From positions 124,001 through 188,000 of the forward strand of contig JAHDVK010000006.1 of NCBI GenBank assembly GCA_023384675.1: 64,000 bases of DNA. The letters run 5' to 3'. This document shows, one piece after another, positions 17,519-25,803 of the stretch. Each line of letters begins with the position of its first letter. Within the stretch, counting starts at the first letter, position 1. Origin of the DNA: Bryobacteraceae bacterium (GTDB lineage: Bacteria > Acidobacteriota > Terriglobia > Bryobacterales > Bryobacteraceae). The translations under genes and the position numbers were made by a program. The notes beneath the pieces are model-generated. The model was not told the DNA's origin. It made no database searches and worked only from the letters and a program-made list of their open reading frames with translations.

Positions 17519-18226
17519 TCAGAACTCTACGATGAGGGCGGTGACATTGTCGGGGCCGCCAGCCTTCCGGGCGGCGTCGATGAGGTGGCGGCAGCGCTCC
17601 TCGAGGGGCATGGGGGCGATCAGGATCGCCTGGATCTGCTCTTCGGAGACGGGTCCATGCAGACCGTCCGAGCAAAGAAGGATCTGGTCGCCGGCTTCCG
17701 GCTTCAAGCGGAAGGTCTTCACGGTGAGCGGATTCGAAACGCCAATGGCCATGGTGAGCACATGCCGCATGGGATGGACCTTTAATTTGTCCTCGGATAC
17801 GCCCAGGCGGCGCCCGACCTCGTTGACCCAAGTCTGATCTTCGGTCAACTGACTCAGGTGGCCATCGTGGAAGAGGTAAGCGCGGCTGTCGCCGACGCTG
17901 GCGACGGCGACACCCTCGTCCAGGGTGAGAACGCCGACCAGGGTGGTGCCCATGCCGTCGAGCGACGTGTCCTGGCTGGCCTTCTCCCACACACGGTAAT
18001 TGGCGCGGTCGTAGGCGGTGGCGAGAGTGGATTCGTCGCGCACCTCGGCCCCGGCGACCACCTCCTGCACGGTCTCGACGGCTATGTGGGAGGCCCATTC
18101 GCCGCCGCGGGCGCCGCCCATTCCGTCGGCGACGAGATACAGGCCGAGTTCTGGGGACAGCAGCAGCGAGTCCTGGTTGACCTTGCGGACGCAGCCGACA
18201 TCTGAGAGTCCGAAAGCGGAAAGCAC
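17519..18226 (-). CDS. PP2C-family serine/threonine phosphatase
   Basis: This 235-residue metal-dependent phosphatase (Stp1/PrpC type) reverses Hanks-kinase phosphorylation. The metal-binding core is complete: VRKVNQDS, VADGMGGARGGEWAS, VASVGDSRAYL, the LTEDQTWVNE segment, LLCSDGLHGPV and GGPDNVTALIV. No partner kinase is encoded next to it, so it probably works on kinases elsewhere in the genome. The protein is soluble, with no membrane segment. Confidence 0.93.
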   Translation of the reverse strand: MLSAFGLSDVGCVRKVNQDSLLLSPELGLYLVADGMGGARGGEWASHIAVETVQEVVAGAEVRDESTLATAYDRANYRVWEKASQDTSLDGMGTTLVGVLTLDEGVAVASVGDSRAYLFHDGHLSQLTEDQTWVNEVGRRLGVSEDKLKVHPMRHVLTMAIGVSNPLTVKTFRLKPEAGDQILLCSDGLHGPVSEEQIQAILIAPMPLEERCRHLIDAARKAGGPDNVTALIVEF

Positions 18227-18275
18227 GATTTTCCGATTATAGGATGAGGCGCGGCGTCGTGGAGATGAACCCTTG

Positions 18276-20855
18276 TTAAAAAGAGAGCCGGAGGCCCGCC
18301 TGGAGAATGCGCCCGTCGTTCAGCGTATTCGTAATGCGGCCGAAGGCGGGGCTCGAGAGGTTATGCTGCGGCTGATCGAACTGCGGCGTGTTGGACAGGT
18401 TGAAAGCCTCAAAGCGGAGCTGGCCGCTGAAATCCTGGGCGAAGCGGAAATTGCGGGAGACCGCGGCGTTCCAATTCCAGATACGGGCCTTGCGGAAGGT
18501 GCCGCGGCCGACGCTGCCCATCATCTCGCCGGGAGACATGAAGTCGAAGCGGTCGAAGGTGAGAATGTCGAGGGAAGTATCGGGGTGGCCCGTGACCGCT
18601 CCCAGGATCGAGGGGTCGAGGATGTGCGGCCGGTCAGAGGTGCTCCCGTCCACGTTGCCGAAGCCGGGGGCGTCGCTGCCAATGAAGATGGTGTAGGGCG
18701 TGCCCTTTTTCCAAAGGTGAGAGCCGCTGATCTGCCAGTTGGCAGCGGTGGTGCGGAGCCATGAGGGTAAGTTGGCGGGTGTGGGAACATCCCAGCCGTA
18801 GTAGAAGGTGAGCGCGTGGGGGGAGTCGAAATTGGAGAGGCCCTTGCGGTCCCGGAAGGCTTCGTATTGCCACTGATTGCGTCCATTCAGCAGGTCGCGG
18901 TTGGCTGCCGTGCCCGAGAAATCGGGCCCGAGGTCGATCGCTTTCGAGAACGTATACGCGGCGCCCGCGGTCAGGCCGCGCCTCAGCGGCATGTCCCAGG
19001 CCGCCTGGCCCGCGTCGTAGTAGGCGATGCCGCCGTTCAGGATGTTCCACTTCTCGTAGTAAGCCGGGTCGGGACGGCGGAGGTTGACCGTGCCGGACGT
19101 GAATGGAACGCCGGGTACGGGTTCGGCGCGATTGGTGGTGAAGGTATTGAGCAGTTTCATGGTGCGCGAGCCGATATAGGACAGGCGCAGCACGCCGCCG
19201 CCGAGGGCGTGTTCGATGCCGGCGTTGTACTGGTGAGAATAAGGCGTGGCAAGATCCGGCGAGATCATGACCGCGGAGTGGCGGCCGGTTCCGGCGGACG
19301 AGAGATCAAGTCTGCCAAGCGGATTGACGAGATCCGGATCGCCGACGAACACATACCGCACGTGCGGCGGATTGTTCCGGATCTGCTGGTAAGTGACGGG
19401 CAGAATCTGTCCGAAGGTGGTGGTGTACATCGCGCGCACGGTCCAACCGGCGCCGGGCTGGAAGGCGAGCGAAAGGCGGGGGCTGACGTTGTTGGCGTCC
19501 TTCGAATAGGGCAGCGTGTCGAGGCGGTTCACTTCTGTGGGCACCGTCTCGATGTTGTACCGGACGCCGAAATAGACCTGCAGGCGGGCATTCACCCGCC
19601 ACTGGTCGGCGGCGTAGGCGTTAATGCTCCAGTTGCGGAAGCCGCGGTTCACGTTGCCGATCGCCGCCTCATAGGACGTAGGCAGCCCCAAGAGCATGTT
19701 TTCGATCGCGGTGCGCCCGAAGTTGTTGAAGAACTGGTAGAAACCGCGCAGGTTGTTGCTTTCGATCCCATTCAACTGGAAGCGGGTGACTTCCGCGCCG
19801 AACGTGAGCGAATGGCGGCCTGCATTATGGGCGAGCGCTCCGCCGTAGCGAAAGCTGTTCGTGGCGCGGTCGATGGGAAATTGCGAAGAGGGGCCCAGTT
19901 CCTCGATCTGGTTGCCAAAACGCAGGCGCGGGCCGACCGCATCGGCCGGGGACGTCAGCGCCGACCGAACGCGGTGGAACGCGCCGCCCAGAGTCAGGGT
20001 GGTTCCGGGTGCGAATGCGTAATCCCAACTGACCCGGGAGCGATGCGTATTGATGCCGGTGTTCGGGTTCTGCCCCGCGACGAACTGAAAAGCGAGGATG
20101 CGCTGGCGGTCGAGCGTGTGCGAGAGAAAGAGCCGCGAGCGGGCGCCCGTGTCGAGATCCCAGCGTAGCGTGCCGCCGGTTTCGTCCACCCGCTGGGGCG
20201 CATTCGTATTGAGGGCGCGAGGGTCGAAGTCCAGCCTGTTAGGGAGTTCGGTGGGGAAGGCGGCCAGGACCCGTTCGACAAACGCGCGGCGGACGGGGTC
20301 CGTCGCAAGGGGCGTACGCTCTTCCGGGAGCGGGACCAGAACATTCCCGTTCACCATGCCCCGGGTGTCACGGTTGTAAAACGTTCCCGTCAGGAAGCCG
20401 AGGCGTACGGGCAGCGGTCCGGTCAGGCGGACGTTTCCCGCGTTCCGGCGAGATGGCTGGACCGGCCCAACCTGGAAGAAAGTGCGAGAGTTAAAGACGC
20501 TGTTCTGGTGGGAATAGCCGAGGTCGCCATGCCACCCGGCAGCGACCGGGGTTGGGCGGAGCAGCAGCGTGTCTGACGGCGCATTGCCGTGCTCCGAGGA
20601 GAAGTACTGCGATTCGACCCGTGGCGTGGTGATGGCAGTGGCCGTGGCGCCGATCCGGATGTTTGCCTCTTTGATGGCGTTGGTGTCGATAAAGAAGATG
20701 GCGACGTTTTCGTTGCGCTTGGCAACGGCGGTGATCCGGGGGCGCGGCTTCGCCGCGGCGACTGGTTCCGGCTTGGCCTTCGGTGCGGAGTCTACCTGAG
20801 CGCCGGCGGGAAGGACGGGGAAAAGAGTAAAGAACAGGGGGACAAACCACTTCAC
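18276..20855 (-). CDS. Oar-like outer-membrane beta-barrel protein
   Basis: This 859-residue protein has a signal peptide (MKWFVPLFFTLFPVLPAGAQ) and a long series of alternating aromatic strands ending in GLRLSF, a typical barrel C-terminus. Segments such as LGYSHQNSVFNSRTFFQVG, ATPYSHQYNAGIEHAL, GAAYTFSKAIDLGPDFSG and FEAFNLSNTPQF are characteristic of the TonB-receptor/Oar-like barrels abundant in Solibacter relatives. The usual N-terminal carboxypeptidase-regulatory domain and a clear TonB plug are not evident; a ~60-residue Pro/Ala/Lys segment takes that place. Ligand unknown. Confidence 0.8.
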   Translation of the reverse strand: MKWFVPLFFTLFPVLPAGAQVDSAPKAKPEPVAAAKPRPRITAVAKRNENVAIFFIDTNAIKEANIRIGATATAITTPRVESQYFSSEHGNAPSDTLLLRPTPVAAGWHGDLGYSHQNSVFNSRTFFQVGPVQPSRRNAGNVRLTGPLPVRLGFLTGTFYNRDTRGMVNGNVLVPLPEERTPLATDPVRRAFVERVLAAFPTELPNRLDFDPRALNTNAPQRVDETGGTLRWDLDTGARSRLFLSHTLDRQRILAFQFVAGQNPNTGINTHRSRVSWDYAFAPGTTLTLGGAFHRVRSALTSPADAVGPRLRFGNQIEELGPSSQFPIDRATNSFRYGGALAHNAGRHSLTFGAEVTRFQLNGIESNNLRGFYQFFNNFGRTAIENMLLGLPTSYEAAIGNVNRGFRNWSINAYAADQWRVNARLQVYFGVRYNIETVPTEVNRLDTLPYSKDANNVSPRLSLAFQPGAGWTVRAMYTTTFGQILPVTYQQIRNNPPHVRYVFVGDPDLVNPLGRLDLSSAGTGRHSAVMISPDLATPYSHQYNAGIEHALGGGVLRLSYIGSRTMKLLNTFTTNRAEPVPGVPFTSGTVNLRRPDPAYYEKWNILNGGIAYYDAGQAAWDMPLRRGLTAGAAYTFSKAIDLGPDFSGTAANRDLLNGRNQWQYEAFRDRKGLSNFDSPHALTFYYGWDVPTPANLPSWLRTTAANWQISGSHLWKKGTPYTIFIGSDAPGFGNVDGSTSDRPHILDPSILGAVTGHPDTSLDILTFDRFDFMSPGEMMGSVGRGTFRKARIWNWNAAVSRNFRFAQDFSGQLRFEAFNLSNTPQFDQPQHNLSSPAFGRITNTLNDGRILQAGLRLSF

Positions 20856-20893
20856 ATCGCCCTTATTCTATCGAGCTTTGCGCGAACGCGCAC

Positions 20894-22078
20894 TCAGGGA
20901 GCCTTCGGGCCAAGAATCGACTGCAGGTGACGCCACGCGGACTCATCGTATGCCGTCTTGAGCCGCTCGAGGTTCTCGAACCGGGGTTCGCCCGGTTTCG
21001 GCCCCAGCGCCTGCCCGCAACGGGCCAGCAGCAAGGCGCTGATCTCGTCTTCCGGCGTCCTTTCAAGGACCGCCCGCAAACTGGCGGACGCCGATTCCAG
21101 TTCGCCGCGGCGCCAGTGGGCATAGGCGAGATTGAAGTGGAAGTCCGGATCGGCCTCGTCGAGATCAACCGCGCGCTTCAGCGTGGCCACGGCGCCCGGA
21201 TCGCCGGCACGCAATTGCGCGACACCCAGGTTGTTCAGCACCGCCGGCATCGGGACCTCCGCCGCCACTTTGGCGAAGCTCTCGCTGGCGCCGGCAAAAT
21301 CGGCCAGATGATAGCGCGTCAACCCCATCAGAAACTGTGACTCGCGATTGTGCGAATCCGACGGCAGCACACGCTGCAGCCATTCGGCGGCCGCGCGGTA
21401 GTCCTTCCGCTCGAAATGGAGCCGGCCAAGCTGGAAGCAGGGCTGGGAGAACACCGTCTCCAGGCGTGCGGCATTGGCGAACAAAGCCAGCTTCTGCTCC
21501 AGGCTGCTCGACAAAAGCCCGCGAACGTAGCTTTCAAGCGCATCGAGGCGGACAGGTGGATGATCGGACAAAAACTGTCCTTCGGTCGTGCCCAACCCTG
21601 GGCGGGCAGCCGTCAAAAGCCTCCACGCAAGCCGGGTCTGGAGTCTCGAGAGATCCTCGATGGGACCGGATTCCTCGAAATCGGGGCCGCGCCGCAATCG
21701 CCGGACATCCAGGATTACGGCTCGTAGGGTAATCAGGCCCTCGGACGGAATGTCCGGAGAGGAAGTCACGTCGAACGAACCGTAAATTACCGACGTCGCA
21801 TCCACATTCATCGCAATTTCCATAATGGTGGCACGGGTCGCGAGGGTGTGGCGGCGGATGCCAAGTTCCTCGAGGGCTAAGTCGCGTTGCGACCGCGAGA
21901 CGGTCAGCACGCCCTCACGGGCGAGTGATTCCTGTACAGTCTCACTGAGGCTATCGCCCATCCAGTCGATATTCTTAGCCGAACTTAGATTAAAAAACGG
22001 GAGTATTAGAAAGGTTTCTGCGAGAGAAAATGGTGCCGATAGCAGAAATAAAAGAAACAGGCCGGCTTGCCTCTGCAT
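20894..22078 (-). CDS. Secreted TPR-repeat protein with TolB/FlgO-like N-terminal domain
   Basis: This ~394-residue protein starts at ATG 22078, which places a signal peptide (MQRQAGLFLLFLLSAPFSLA) at the N-terminus. Residues ~25-150 (ILPFFNLSSAKNIDWMGDSLSETV...) resemble the FlgO/TolB-type domain found in front of TPR regions in acidobacterial and other proteins. Residues ~190-390 hold about five TPR motifs, used for protein contacts. Its start codon lies inside a large inverted repeat. Role unknown; it is probably periplasmic. It ends 38 bases before the Oar-like gene start on the same strand. Confidence 0.65.
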   Translation of the reverse strand: MQRQAGLFLLFLLSAPFSLAETFLILPFFNLSSAKNIDWMGDSLSETVQESLAREGVLTVSRSQRDLALEELGIRRHTLATRATIMEIAMNVDATSVIYGSFDVTSSPDIPSEGLITLRAVILDVRRLRRGPDFEESGPIEDLSRLQTRLAWRLLTAARPGLGTTEGQFLSDHPPVRLDALESYVRGLLSSSLEQKLALFANAARLETVFSQPCFQLGRLHFERKDYRAAAEWLQRVLPSDSHNRESQFLMGLTRYHLADFAGASESFAKVAAEVPMPAVLNNLGVAQLRAGDPGAVATLKRAVDLDEADPDFHFNLAYAHWRRGELESASASLRAVLERTPEDEISALLLARCGQALGPKPGEPRFENLERLKTAYDESAWRHLQSILGPKAP

Positions 22079-22110
22079 ATGCAATAGTTTAGCAGAGGCG
22101 GACCGGCCTG
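22058..22110. repeat. Interrupted inverted repeat spanning a start codon
   Basis: Arms CAGGCCGG (22058-22065) and CCTCTGC (22070-22076) pair with GCAGAGG (22092-22098) and CCGGCCTG (22103-22110), with a symmetric 4+4 base internal bulge and a 15-base loop. In the minus-strand messenger the AUG of the TPR gene falls at the loop/stem boundary. Confidence 0.7.
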
Positions 22111-22145
22111 CTCCCACACAACCTGCAGAATGAAGCAGCTTCAGT

Positions 22146-22466
22146 CTAGTTAAAGACCAGCTTGGTGTTCGTGCCACCCAAGCGGATCTCCTGAACCTTC
22201 ATCTTGCCGTTCTCGTTGGTGTAGCGCACCGAGGTGGAAGAAAACTTCGAGTCCGAAGTCTCCATCTTCACCGCGGCTTCCACCGACTGCTTGCCCCGGC
22301 TGATCGTGACTTTACTGTCATCGACGGTCAGTTTGTACTGGCCGGGCTTCAGCTCCTGGCCCGAGACGATGGAGGGCTGGAAGAGTTGCACGTTGTAGGT
22401 GGAGGCGCTGGCGACGGCGAGCGCGACGGTCAGGAAGAGAATGAAATACTTCATGGTATTGGTCAT
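22146..22466 (-). CDS. Small secreted hypothetical protein
   Basis: This 106-residue protein starts at ATG 22466, 8 bases after GAGGAG; a GTG 9 bases upstream would sit on the ribosome site itself. A signal peptide (MKYFILFLTVALAVASAS) precedes a ~85-residue beta-rich domain with Gly-Gln-Leu-Lys-Pro-Gly-type turns. The pattern VSGQELKPGQYKLTV resembles small secreted proteins common in acidobacteria whose function is unknown. It ends just before the TPR gene leader. Confidence 0.7.
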   Translation of the reverse strand: MTNTMKYFILFLTVALAVASASTYNVQLFQPSIVSGQELKPGQYKLTVDDSKVTISRGKQSVEAAVKMETSDSKFSSTSVRYTNENGKMKVQEIRLGGTNTKLVFN

Positions 22467-22495
22467 CTTGGACACTCCTCAATTTATTATAGACA

Positions 22496-22501
22496 CATTT
22501 T
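22496..22501 (-). promoter_or_regulatory. Consensus -10 box for the small secreted protein gene
   Basis: TATAAT on the minus strand lies in an unusually AT-rich stretch about 30 bases before the ATG at 22466. No clear -35 box is present at 16-18 bases, so the promoter may be activator-dependent or use another sigma factor. Confidence 0.45.
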
Positions 22502-22652
22502 CAGAGTTAATGCGCGTACCACTCAACAAAAAAACAGGCGCTTATTGAAATTTTTCTACAGTTGATTTGTTGTGCGGAGAATGGGCGGGCTTTCCCGTTC
22601 GCGCATCGTGCGTTCACACTAGTTGAGACGGGATAGCTCTAATTTTGTTCTG

Positions 22653-23642
22653 TCAAATGCCGCTGGGTGGCTGTAAACTTTCCAGGAAGCGCTCGACGAG
22701 GCGGGCCGCAGCCGCCTGAACGTCCGCATCGGCGCCAAATCCGGCCAGGAAGGTAATGCCTGGCTCGCGGCGAAACCACGTCATCTGCCGCTTCGCGTAT
22801 TGGCAGGTCGCATGGAAGGCCAGTTGAATGGCCTCCTCCGGTGCGATCCTGCCCTCGATCACAGCGCAGGCCTGCTTGTAACCAATTGCACCCAAAGGCC
22901 TTGCATCTGGTGGAAGACCGCCTCGCAGCAGTCCACGCACCTCCTCGACCAACCCGGCCGCGAACATCGCACGGGTCCGCGCTCCGATCCGATCCCGCAG
23001 ATCCCCACGGAGGGGGTCAAGGGCGAGTTTCAGCGTAGTGAAACCCTCAATGGGCCGGGGCCGGCTTTCAAAGACTTCGGTCGCCGAACGCCCCTCCAGA
23101 AGGCAGATCTCCACCGCTCTCGCGAGTTTCTGGCGGTCGCGGGGGTGGATCCGCGCCGCGGTGGCCGGGTCGAGACGACGGAGAAACTGGTGGAGCCGGC
23201 CCGGGCGGCGTTCTTCGATCGCTCCGAGCCGCAGCCGGACGCGCTCGTCGCGCCGGGGTGCGGGGCTCAGGCCGTCCAGCAGAGCGCGCAGGTAGAACCC
23301 AGTGCCCCCGGCCAGGATGGGGAGCAGGCCGCGGCGGGCGATTCCGTGGATGGCGGACGTGGCCAGGTTCGCAAATCTGCCTGCATCGCAAGAGTCGCCT
23401 GGATCGAATAAGTCTATTAGATGGTGCGGGATAGATCCACGATCCGCGGGCGGAACCTTGGCCGTGCCGATATCTAGACCGCGGTACACCTGAAGTGAAT
23501 CGCAGTTGACGATCTCGCCCTGATAACGCTCCGCAAGGTACAGGGCCAGGGCGCTTTTGCCCGAGGCGGTAGGCCCCAGAATCGCAACCAGCGGCCTCGC
23601 GGGCGGACCGGACACTTTTTTAGTGTACCGCCGGAAGCCCAT
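22653..23642 (-). CDS. miaA: tRNA dimethylallyltransferase
   Basis: This 329-residue enzyme transfers a dimethylallyl group to A37 of tRNAs reading U-starting codons. It shows the P-loop GPTASGKS (23-30), NCDSLQVYRGLDIGTAKV, PHHLIDLFDP, GGTGFYLRALLDGL, the DRQKLARAVEI tRNA-binding helix and the C-terminal AIGYKQ and YAKRQMTWFRRE motifs. The length is normal. ATG 23642 is used; GTG at 23615 is a possible shorter start. Confidence 0.95.
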   Translation of the reverse strand: MGFRRYTKKVSGPPARPLVAILGPTASGKSALALYLAERYQGEIVNCDSLQVYRGLDIGTAKVPPADRGSIPHHLIDLFDPGDSCDAGRFANLATSAIHGIARRGLLPILAGGTGFYLRALLDGLSPAPRRDERVRLRLGAIEERRPGRLHQFLRRLDPATAARIHPRDRQKLARAVEICLLEGRSATEVFESRPRPIEGFTTLKLALDPLRGDLRDRIGARTRAMFAAGLVEEVRGLLRGGLPPDARPLGAIGYKQACAVIEGRIAPEEAIQLAFHATCQYAKRQMTWFRREPGITFLAGFGADADVQAAAARLVERFLESLQPPSGI

Positions 23643-23738
23643 TGTTTCGTCACAACATCAGATATAGTGAGTAAATACCCATCGTCCGCCGCGTCTTCCG
23701 GCCCGGCAGTTGGAGCAAGGGATCGGCTCACATCGCCT

Positions 23739-25802
23739 ATGAAACAGGTTTTACGTGTTCTGCCCGCCGCGGTTGTCTTCGCCATGGCTGCGTTGACGAC
23801 ACCCGGTTGGAGCCAAACGGCGGGAGGGGCTGCCAGCCCTTCCAAGGCTGACGCCTACTATCACGCCGCGCTTGCGCATCTCTACACCGAACTGGCCGCG
23901 TCCTTCGGCGGACGAGGCGAGTATGTCAGCAAGGCCGTCGAGAATTACAAAGCGGCCATGGCCGCCGATCCGGAATCGGGTCATCTCGCGAATGAGTTAG
24001 CCGATCTGTATCTTCAAACCGGCCAGCTTCGCACTGCGGTGGCCGAGTTCGAGGAGCGGGTGAAGCGCAACCCGAACGATCTCAACGCCCGGCGCATTCT
24101 CGCAAAATTCTATACGGCACGCCTCCGAGAAGGATCGCAGACGCGCCTGAATCAGGAGATGCTCAACGCTGCCATCGATCAGTACTCGCGCGTCGTGGGT
24201 CTGGCGCCGAACGACATCGAGGCTTGGCTGATGCTGGGCCGCCTGGAGAAGGCCAACCAGAACTCGCCGGGCGCCGAAAAGGCTTTCAAGCAGGCGCTTC
24301 TGCTGGACAACGAAAACGAAGACGCAATGACCGGGCTGGCCATGGTCTATGGCGACCTGGGAGACACCGCGGGCGCTAGCGAGATGCTGAAGAAAGTGGC
24401 GCAGAAGAATCCGAATCTGCGTACTTTGACCACTTTGGCGGGCACCTACGAGCAGATGAAGGAGTATGCGCTGGCCGCCGAGACCTACGGGCGCGCACTC
24501 GAAATGAACCGCGAGAACACCGACCTGAAGCGGGCTTACGCGCAGGCGCTGTTTACCGCCGAGGACTACGGCAAGGCGCAACAGGTGTTCGAGGAACTGG
24601 CGCGAGAGGACGCGAACGATCTGCTCGCGAATCTGCGCCTTTCGCAGATCTATCGCCAGAAGCGCCAGTATGCCCAGGCCCGCGAGTATGCGACCCGCGC
24701 GCGGCAACTCGACCCGAACAACATTGAGATCCGCTACAACGAAGTGGCGCTGCTGGAGGCCGAAGGGAAAACGTTAGATGCCATCACGCTGATGCGGCAG
24801 ATGGTGGATTCCATCCCCGCAACCACCAATTCGATCAGCGAACGTTCTAACCGCGTGATTCTGCTGGAGCGCCTGGGCATCCTGCACCGGATGGCGGAGC
24901 AGACGCCCGAAGCCGTGGCGGCCTTCCGCGAGGTGCTGAAGACGGACCCCGAGGTGGGCGCTCGGGCCTCGGCGCAGATTATAGATACGCTGCGCGCAGG
25001 TAAGGACTTCGCCACAGCCGAGCAGGAACTCGATTACGCCCTCGAACGCTATGGCGACGACCGCCTGGTACGCGTCGTGGGGTCGAATCTGTACGCCGAT
25101 CTGGGGCGCTTCGACCGCGCCGAAGCCATGCTCAAAAAGTTGATGGGCGGAGAGCAGGACCGTGAAACACTCCTGTCGCTAGCTCATGTCCACGAGAAAG
25201 CACGCAATTACAAGGAGATGGAGCGAGTCATCAACCAGGCGGAGAAGCTTTCGCGGACCGAGGATGAGAAGGAAGCGGTCTACTTCCTGCGCGGAGCCAT
25301 GTTCGAAAAGATGAAGAAATTCGACAAGGCTGAGGCCGAGTTCCGCCGCGTGCTCGCACTCAATCCGAACAGCGCCTCGGCATTGAACTACCTCGGCTAC
25401 ATGCTGGCCGACCGTAACGAAAGGTTGAGCGAAGCGCTGGAGATGATCCAGAAGGCGGTGGACATGGATCCGTTCAATGCCGCCTATCTGGACAGCCTTG
25501 GTTGGGTGTTCTACCGGCTCAACCGGCTTGAGGAGGCGGAGGACTATCTGCGGCGTTCTTTAGAGCGCGGCAGCCGCGACCCCACCGTGCATGACCATCT
25601 GGGGGACGTCCTGTTCAGCCGCAACAATTTGAAGGACGCCATCGCGCAGTGGGAGATCGCCATCCGCGAATGGCAGGCCACCGCGCCAAGCGATGTGGAC
25701 CCGAAGGAAGTCGCGAAGATCGAGCAGAAACTGGAAAATGCGCGTGTCCGGCTGGCGCGCGAGTCCGGCCAACCCGCGCCGCCGCGCACTCAACGGCCAT
25801 AG
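23739..25802 (+). CDS. Large exported TPR-repeat protein
   Basis: This ~687-residue protein starts at ATG 23739, giving a signal peptide (MKQVLRVLPAAVVFAMAALTTPGWSQ). After a Gly/Ala linker the rest is almost wholly tetratricopeptide repeats, about 14-16 units from residue ~50 to ~650. The last repeats (LNYLGYMLADRNERLSEALEMI... LDSLGWVFYRLNR... HDHLGDVLFSRN) match the conserved C-terminal TPR block of widespread envelope TPR proteins. It probably acts as a periplasmic or outer-membrane assembly scaffold. It ends one base short of the convergent histidine kinase gene. Confidence 0.8.
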   Translation: MKQVLRVLPAAVVFAMAALTTPGWSQTAGGAASPSKADAYYHAALAHLYTELAASFGGRGEYVSKAVENYKAAMAADPESGHLANELADLYLQTGQLRTAVAEFEERVKRNPNDLNARRILAKFYTARLREGSQTRLNQEMLNAAIDQYSRVVGLAPNDIEAWLMLGRLEKANQNSPGAEKAFKQALLLDNENEDAMTGLAMVYGDLGDTAGASEMLKKVAQKNPNLRTLTTLAGTYEQMKEYALAAETYGRALEMNRENTDLKRAYAQALFTAEDYGKAQQVFEELAREDANDLLANLRLSQIYRQKRQYAQAREYATRARQLDPNNIEIRYNEVALLEAEGKTLDAITLMRQMVDSIPATTNSISERSNRVILLERLGILHRMAEQTPEAVAAFREVLKTDPEVGARASAQIIDTLRAGKDFATAEQELDYALERYGDDRLVRVVGSNLYADLGRFDRAEAMLKKLMGGEQDRETLLSLAHVHEKARNYKEMERVINQAEKLSRTEDEKEAVYFLRGAMFEKMKKFDKAEAEFRRVLALNPNSASALNYLGYMLADRNERLSEALEMIQKAVDMDPFNAAYLDSLGWVFYRLNRLEEAEDYLRRSLERGSRDPTVHDHLGDVLFSRNNLKDAIAQWEIAIREWQATAPSDVDPKEVAKIEQKLENARVRLARESGQPAPPRTQRP

Positions 25803-25803
25803 G

